13,619 bases of DNA from Cerioporus squamosus (taxonomy: Eukaryota > Basidiomycota > Agaricomycetes > Polyporales > Polyporaceae), in NCBI GenBank assembly GCA_022592435.1, contig JABYQS010000770.1:1-13619 (forward strand), given 5' to 3'. Under the pieces are notes generated by a model. It had not been told where the DNA came from and did no database searches. It saw only the letters and a program-made list of their open reading frames with translations. Shown piece by piece: positions 8,866 to 13,619 of this stretch (its first letter is position 1; each line of letters begins with the position of its first letter). A program made the translations under genes and the position numbers.

Positions 8866-10203
8866 CTACTGCCGCTGCCAATCGCGCATGAAGGCGTTAT
8901 TTAGGATAGCTGAAGGATGACTTGCCCACCATATTAGTAAGCCATGTGCATTAGCGATCAAGACCATGACTAGTACCATCACTTACCACGCAACTCGGGC
9001 TGTGGAGGATAAGTAGTGATTACAAACAAAGTTAGATGTCTCGCTCGTATCGCAACTCCCGGAAGCTCGTAGAACGTCGATAGCACGTACTTGCGCCAGA
9101 ACACGTATCGGACTCGGACTCGCATTCGCATGCGGGTTCGGATGCGGCGAGGCGTCAGTAGATGACGCCGCATGACTCGGAAGGTACGCCCCGGCGCCGG
9201 GCGGGAGGCATGGAAGGATCGAGTGGACGCGAGGAGTCGAGGACGCATGGACGCTGGCAGGACGCGCGTGTCGCAGCCCGAATCCCGATTTTGACTGTGC
9301 ATCTCGGAGTAAGTCGAGGATGTCGGTGTCTCTCGAAGCATCCAGGAAGCAGAAGTAGATATACACCTCGCGCAGCGCGGGCGTTCAGTACAACGAAATC
9401 GATGACGTCTTGCCGCAATGCATATGCGCGGTCGCGTGAAAAGTCGGAAGGCGTACGAGGATCCGACTGCGTGCCAGTCGGGCGAGCAGTAAGAGCTATT
9501 ATTGCCAGGTTACGCCTTCTCGTACAGACGGTGGCTCGCAATTATCGCCACTGGCCTCCGATGCGTACGATACCAGTGATATCGCAGCGAGTAGTACGCA
9601 TCGTCGCGCAGTAGCCGCATCCACACCGCCTGTCCCCCAGAACTCAGTTAACTCCTCCCCCACAGATAACGAGATCCCCAGAATGGACGCAGGTACCGTG
9701 TCGCAAACCCACGTCGATCGACATATCCGTAGCGCAGGCTGCGGACGCAGGCCAAGACGCGCTGGGCGAGCCACGTTCGCCGCGAGGACCGTGACACAAA
9801 GGGACGATTCGCCGGAAAGCACAGCTGGAACGTCCGAATGACTGGGCGCAGCTGCAGCGTCCTCGGCGCTCGGCGTGCCGCAGCGGATGCCGTGCGTGTG
9901 CCTGCCGCGGAGACACGTCGCGCGACAGGTCGTGACACGACGCGTCCGGTGGCATATTCGTCGCCCGATTGCAGGCTCTCGGCGCGACCGTTCGACGTGT
10001 TTACTGATTTGATGGCGTGAGGAGGAGGAACGATGAGTAATACCGCGATTGGACGGTGCGCATGCGCGTCTGCCAAGGCGAATGAAAGTCCACCTGCGTC
10101 GGACGACGGTCGCGCAATAGGACGATGGGCGGCTGCGTGTCCGGACAGAAGCGCATTTATCGCAGGCGTTGGAAACGCCGGAGAGCCTGTTGCTGCGACT
10201 CAT
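8866..10203 (-). CDS. unrecognised multi-exon gene; 3' exons well supported, 5' end unclear
   Basis: The last exons fit well: about 9366-9091, a 13-nt exon 8999-8987, and 8909-8866 ending in TAG. Introns are 9090-9000 (GTACGT, CTAAC branch, CCACAG) and 8986-8910 (GTAAGT, TACTAAT branch, TTCAG). They join in frame to read IRVLAQ, PELR, AILNNAFMRDWQRQ-stop. The preceding exon reads VYIYFCFLDASRDTDILDLL and later a two-residue repeat, PHPNPHANASPSP. Further upstream the strand keeps strong coding character in changing frames: DDAYYSLRYHWYRTHRRP (exon 9629-9514), RTWLAQRVLACVRSLRYGY, SDVPAVLSGESSLCVTVLAA and ADAHAHRPIAVLLIVPPP. These need one-base shifts or unseen introns to connect, and an in-frame TGA precedes the VYIYF exon. 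I do not recognise the family. The start is set at an ATG at 10203 only as an outer limit. Confidence 0.45.
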
Positions 10204-11118
10204 TGCATTGCCCTGGGGGCGGGGAAGGGGAACTGTCAGAAGCGGGTGCTAATGGGCAGGGTTCGTCAGTAAAGTGGGCAATGTAAGTGCTATTAGACGC
10301 GTCGGTGTGATGCAGCGAGATCAATGAATGAGTATTGATGGTTCCGAGCAGGCAGCGACGCGAGCAGCTGCAGTCAGATTGCGCCTCGAGCGTGCTCTGG
10401 ATCGACGCGTAGGGATCTATATTGGCTGCGTTAGCGAGGGCTCCCTGCATGCGTGTGATTTCTGTGCTGCGATGGACTGCAATCTAGCTGCAGATATTGC
10501 GGCCTGTGTATACGGATGGGAGACGGTTATCGGGATGGCGAGAGCCCAGGCGCGAGAAGGTCGGGCATCCGGGTGTGCAGGAGGCGCGCGATGGCTGGGG
10601 TGGGTTCGATGGGAACGGGCTCCGGAAGCGAATGGGGAGCAGGAGCGGTGGACGTGTGGGCTGGGTGGAGCGCTGAGGGCGATAGGACGAGTGGCCGAGA
10701 ATAGCAGGAGGGAATGCGACGGTCTGGCCGGGTGTGCGAGGAGGCCCAGACGCGGACGGTCGAGACGCATCATCGTCAAGCGTGAATCGTCGATGACGCC
10801 TGGAGCTCCCTGGCGGACGCAGAGGTGTGAGGCCATCATCAGCACATGCGCACGTTCTGTTAGCAAGTAGACACGACTCCGAGAGCCCGAGAGGAATTGC
10901 GAGACGGAGAGATGACTGTGAGATGACTGAGCATCGGGTGACCAAGACGCGCTGGGTCGGTGCGGCGGGCGTCTGGGATCGGGCGGCAGGGAGGGATCGC
11001 GAGAGAGAAGATGGGATCGGGGAGGGATCTGGGACGGGATCGCTTACGCGGACGGCGTCGGAGTGCTTACGTCGGGCGAGGACGCGTCGGACGGCGTGAG
11101 TCAACGCGCCGGCCGCGG
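10204..11118. other. G-rich intergenic stretch upstream of the cyclin gene
   Basis: No gene is supported. The plus strand is G-rich from about 10500 to 11060, which leaves long accidental open frames, including one of 180 codons from 10328 with no domain or splice signal. The part near 10204-10330 may still carry the 5' exon of the minus-strand gene, where the minus strand reads SQQQALRRFQRLR. Confidence 0.35.
10975..11041 (+). repeat. cluster of five GGGATC motifs
   Basis: GGGATC occurs at 10975, 10993, 11013, 11024 and 11036, five copies in 67 bp within a purine-rich tract, 320-390 bp upstream of the cyclin ATG. Spacing is 18, 20, 11 and 12 bp. It could be a degenerate satellite or a cluster of factor-binding sites. 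Confidence 0.6.
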
Positions 11119-11123
11119 CCAAT
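11119..11123 (+). promoter_or_regulatory. CCAAT box of the cyclin gene
   Basis: CCAATCA in the context GCGGCCAATCACAG matches the fungal CCAAT-complex site and lies about 140 bp upstream of the TATA box and 245 bp upstream of the ATG. Confidence 0.5.
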
Positions 11124-11260
11124 CACAGGCGAGGCCGACCGTCTGCGGAAACCACCACCCCGCTGCGGGCGCCTGCTGTGCCCTCGCACGTCCACGGCAT
11201 TCATTGCAATCTGAGATCCAGCCAGGCTCTCCGTGCTCGCCTCGTCCTCCAGCCCGCAGT

Positions 11261-11268
11261 TTTATAAG
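11261..11268 (+). promoter_or_regulatory. TATA box of the cyclin gene
   Basis: TTTATAAG stands out in a very GC-rich, C-rich leader. It is about 100 bp upstream of the main ATG at 11365 and 25 bp before an earlier ATG at 11286, so transcription should start at roughly 11290-11330. Confidence 0.6.
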
Positions 11269-11285
11269 CAGCGCCCTCCGACGCC

Positions 11286-11393
11286 ATGTCCTCCCCAACC
11301 CGCCGCCTCGCCTCGCCTCGTCCTCCGCCACTGCCTGCCGCCCTCCCCTCTCCTCCCCCCAGCCATGGTTGCCTCGCCAGTACACCCAGCTAG
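11286..11393 (+). other. possible upstream ORF overlapping the cyclin start
   Basis: An ATG at 11286 (context ACGCCATGTC) opens a 35-codon frame ending at TAG 11391-11393, out of frame with the cyclin and overlapping its ATG at 11365. If the transcript begins upstream of 11286 it would reduce cyclin translation. The TATA position puts the start site very close to 11286, so it may be excluded from most transcripts. Confidence 0.35.
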
Positions 11394-12539
11394 TCTCGTC
11401 GACCCCTCCCTCCACTCTCCTGCCCTCATGGAGCTTGTCGACATGGAGATGAGCCGCACCCTCATTGGTGAGTACTCCTACACGTCCTACCTCCAATCAG
11501 CACGCTCATTCATACTTTCTTCTTTCAGAGCATGTGGTTGACACGGTCACCGAGACGGTCGATTACGCCTTGGGCCGCCCCTCCTCATCCTCCCGGGCCG
11601 CTCAATGTCGCGTCACTCGGAACACTCCAAGTTCCTCAAGTTCGTCACAGACGTCCTCCACCGCGCGGAGGTCAAGGTCCCCGCTCTCCTCGTCACCCTC
11701 GTATACATCGAGCGTGCCAAGCCACACATCCAGATCGCCCTCGAGCAGTGGGCCCACGAGCGCGTCTTCCTCGGCGCACTCATCCTCGCAAACAAGGTAC
11801 GTCCTATATACTACTCTAAGTCATCGAGTGCTCGTACTGACTCCCATCTGCAGTACCTGAACGACTCTACTCTCAAGAACGTCCACTGGGCGCTCTGCAC
11901 CGGAGTCTTCGGCAAGCGTGATATTGGACGCATCGAGCGTGAGTTCCTCGATGTCCTCGATTTCGAGCTCTCCGTCCACGAGGCGGATCTCCTCGCACAC
12001 CACGACACCCTCCTTGCCCATCTCGCGCCCCGCCACACCCACGTCGCGACGCGCGAGCACCACAAGCGTCACGCGCGCCGCACGAGCTCGCCACTCGGCT
12101 CGCGCTGGTCCACCGACTCGAGCGACATGGACGTCGACTCCGAGTCCTCCTTCGAGAGCGTCTCGCTACCCCGCACACCCGAGCCCATCGCCTCCACCGT
12201 GCCCTTCCCACAAAGGCCGAGCTCGACTTATCCGCGAACGTTCTTCGCACGACGACGGACGCTGTACACCTTGCGGAGCCCCACCATTCTCACCGCCACC
12301 AAAGTACACACCAACGCGTGCGCTCGTCGCGTTGTCGATATTGCGCTCCTTCCCGATGCCCTCCACCATACGTCGTCACATCCGCACATTGCGACGCCCG
12401 CAGCGCAGCCGTACCACCATCCCTCGCCGCACAGGCGATGCCCGTCCGCGATAAGCGCGACTGGCCGTCGCGCCCTATCTTCGCTGTACAAAACCTCCCC
12501 ACTTTCTGCTCGCGCCCACCACCACCACCCCAACGATGA
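11365..12539 (+). CDS. PCL-type (Pho85-partner) cyclin
   Basis: The protein has a cyclin box of the PCL/Pho80 group: KFVTDVLHRAEVKVPALLV, LVYIERAKPH, ERVFLGALILANKYLNDST, LKNVHWALCTGVFGKRDIG and RIEREFLDVLDFELSV. Such cyclins activate a Pho85-like kinase and act in cell-cycle entry, polarity or nutrient response. Exons: 11365-11467, 11529-11796, 11854 onward; introns 61 and 57 nt. The ATG at 11365 has a good context (AGCCATGG). Exon 2 begins EHVVDTVTETVDYALGRP, a normal lead-in to the box, but the frame changes by one base near 11592-11597 (CCCGGG). An ATG at 11605 would give a shorter in-frame protein. After the box comes an acidic Ser-rich stretch, SSDMDVDSESSFESVSLP, then RTPEP, typical of unstable, CDK-phosphorylated cyclins. 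The C-terminus is uncertain: a second one-base change near 12207-12209 would give TKAELDLSANVLRTTTDAVH and a stop at 12537; without it the frame stays open to 12636. Confidence 0.82.
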
Positions 12540-12639
12540 CCACGACGACGCCTTTGCAGCGGGCATAACTTATTCATTCGAATCACTCCCAACCGATTCT
12601 ATCGCTCTAGCATCGTCGCATGCTGGAGATCTATAATAC

Positions 12640-12833
12640 GCTCATTCGCTTCATGCTTTGCATTTTCTCCTCATCACTCTCATCGCATCCTCCCCCAACG
12701 ATATTTTTTTGCAAGTCTGTCAGCCTTTGCATACTAATCCATCCATCGGCCGCTCTCCGTCTCCTCCATTCATCATCGTCGCAGCATAGTGTACCAGTAG
12801 ATAGTAGTCTCAGACTCAGACCCCCAGAGGGAA
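12640..12833. other. cyclin 3' UTR and spacer
   Basis: T-rich sequence with no coding signal, containing TTGCATTTTCTC at 12658-12669 and a T7 run near 12705. It lies between the cyclin stop and the ATG at 12834. Confidence 0.45.
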
Positions 12834-13619
12834 ATGACATGCCCATCGAACACCCAACTTGCCCATCCCGCGTGCCCTGTGTGCCTCAAGCCCAAGCTCA
12901 AGCTCTCCGACAGCGACAAACGCGCCCGCCGCAAGCCCGGATCAGCAAGAGAGCAACGCGTCGTTGCAACGTTCAGTCTAAGGTATGTCAGCGGGTTTCC
13001 TGCAGTCTGCAGTTTCAGGCGTAATTGCAATAAACTGACTCCTGTATTGCAATCCATCATGCATCAGCAGCGACCGCGACTTCGCGGGGATCCCTGGCAG
13101 GCCATTTCGGCCCAAACGGGCATGGCGCATACATGCTCGCGACGCAGAGCGCCGCCCGCACCCTTCAGCCCGCCCGACTATAGGTGAGTGACAGTTTGGA
13201 TCGGACTTGACGTGGACATGCCAGTCTAAGGGTCCCGAGCGTCCGCGGTCGAGCCCGATATATTGCAATATGGGGATACAGACGCAGAGGATGGCAGAGA
13301 AGCGGCGTGTCCGGAAGCTGAGAAGCCCCCTCCCCGCATCTCTGCAAGCTTGCAATCAGCGCAATTCAGTCCCAGTCCATCATACATGGCGGCGCTCGCG
13401 TTCGGAATCATTATTGGCATGCAATGATCACGACACCACCTCTGCGCTTGGTAAAGCACTGGTGGTGACTCTAGGTCCTGAGGTATGTGTCATTGTCATG
13501 CTCTTATGTACGACTCACGAGCCCGGTCCCACCGCAGGGCCCCGCAGTGCGTGTCTTGGTACAGGACTTTGCCATGTGTCATAAGTATCCGACTCGGACC
13601 ATTCCAAGCCTGTTCCAAG
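12834..13619 (+). CDS. unrecognised spliced gene, partial at right edge
   Basis: Exon 1 runs from the ATG at 12834 to 12982 (MTCPSNTQLAHPACPVCLKP, then a Lys/Arg-rich KRARRKPGSAREQR). Intron 12983-13067 has a GTATGT donor, CTGAC branch and tandem CAGCAG acceptor. Exon 2 (13068-13186) starts SSDRDFAGIPG, but a second frame, GHFGPNGHGAYMLATQSAAR, has better codon bias over its rest. A short intron 13187-13230 (44 nt) allows a join to GSRASAVEPDILQYGDTDAE and, later, a hydrophobic SPSYMAALAFGIIIGMQ followed by TGA at 13425. One base further on, the frame reads DHDTTSALGKALVVTLGPE to a good 55-nt intron (13483-13537) and then GPAVRVLVQDFAMCHKYP to the window edge. So the gene either stops at 13427 (154 residues) or, more likely, carries one-base breaks and continues. 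No family recognised; the CPVC pair alone does not make a zinc finger. Confidence 0.4.
13260..13271. repeat. 12-bp perfect palindrome ATATTGCAATAT
   Basis: A self-complementary 12-mer centred on GC, inside the third exon of the right-edge gene candidate. It contains one of the five ATTGCAAT copies of the window. Confidence 0.7.

Noticed and set aside
8983..9090. Minus-strand reading FWRKYVLSTFYELPGVAIRA
   Set aside because: It falls inside the 91-nt intron 9090-9000, which has a GTACGT donor, a CTAAC branch and a CCACAG acceptor and joins exons in frame.
10328..10870. 180-codon plus-strand open frame
   Set aside because: It lies in a G-rich stretch where stops are rare, shows no domain or splice sites, and its codon choice is unlike the supported genes.
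11082..11087. ACGCGT (MCB-like cell-cycle box) upstream of the cyclin
   Set aside because: The same hexamer occurs at ten or more other places in the window, including inside genes, so one copy in the promoter carries no weight.
1..13619. tRNA, rRNA, CRISPR array, transposon ends or a bacterial-type operon
   Set aside because: I scanned for T-loop sequences, direct repeats with spacers, terminal inverted repeats and transposase or reverse-transcriptase motifs and found none that hold up. Small structured RNAs cannot be excluded by eye.

Overview
The window looks like a fungal nuclear genome, most likely a GC-rich Agaricomycete (wood-decay or polypore type). The evidence is many short introns (mostly about 50-90 nt, GTRNGT donors, CTRAY-like branch points, YAG acceptors), CCAAT and TATA elements, a Pho85-type (PCL) cyclin, a MYND zinc-finger gene and an AT-hook protein. 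Nothing bacterial, phage-like or CRISPR-like was seen. The order-level placement is inference.

Layout. (1) 1-588: no convincing gene. (2) 589-1878, minus: a MYND zinc-finger gene with recognisable exons and introns but two in-frame stops and about four frame breaks, probably a pseudogene. (3) 1879-2183: divergent intergenic region. (4) 2184-3455, plus: a secreted protein with a signal peptide, a short domain resembling the Kre9/Knh1-type N-terminal fold, and a long Ser/Thr/Ala-rich tail with 21-bp repeats. (5) 3456-4762: mostly non-coding, with a possible minus-strand coding remnant. (6) 4763-5931, plus: a clean seven-exon gene for a 218-residue coiled-coil protein ending in an AT-hook. (7) 6435-7020, plus: a small unrecognised spliced gene with back-to-back intron signals. 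(8) 7021-8028: unassigned. (9) 8029-8706, minus: an ambiguous candidate gene. (10) 8866-10203, minus: an unrecognised multi-exon gene whose last exons are well supported. (11) 10204-11364: promoter region of the cyclin gene, with G-rich repeats, CCAAT, TATA and a possible upstream ORF. (12) 11365-12539 or 12636, plus: a PCL-type cyclin. (13) 12834 to the right edge, plus: an unrecognised spliced gene that runs off the window.

The genes do not form a pathway. They look like ordinary neighbours in a fungal genome, convergent or divergent with short spacers. The most notable general feature is that several otherwise convincing genes carry single-base frame breaks, often beside short homopolymers, while the AT-hook gene is intact. 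This may mean real decay, consensus errors in the assembly, or both; raw reads would decide. No obviously new multi-gene system was found. The best leads are the conserved-looking AT-hook coiled-coil gene, the unidentified minus-strand gene at 8866-10203, the zero-length-exon arrangement near 6572, and the excess of the palindrome ATTGCAAT.
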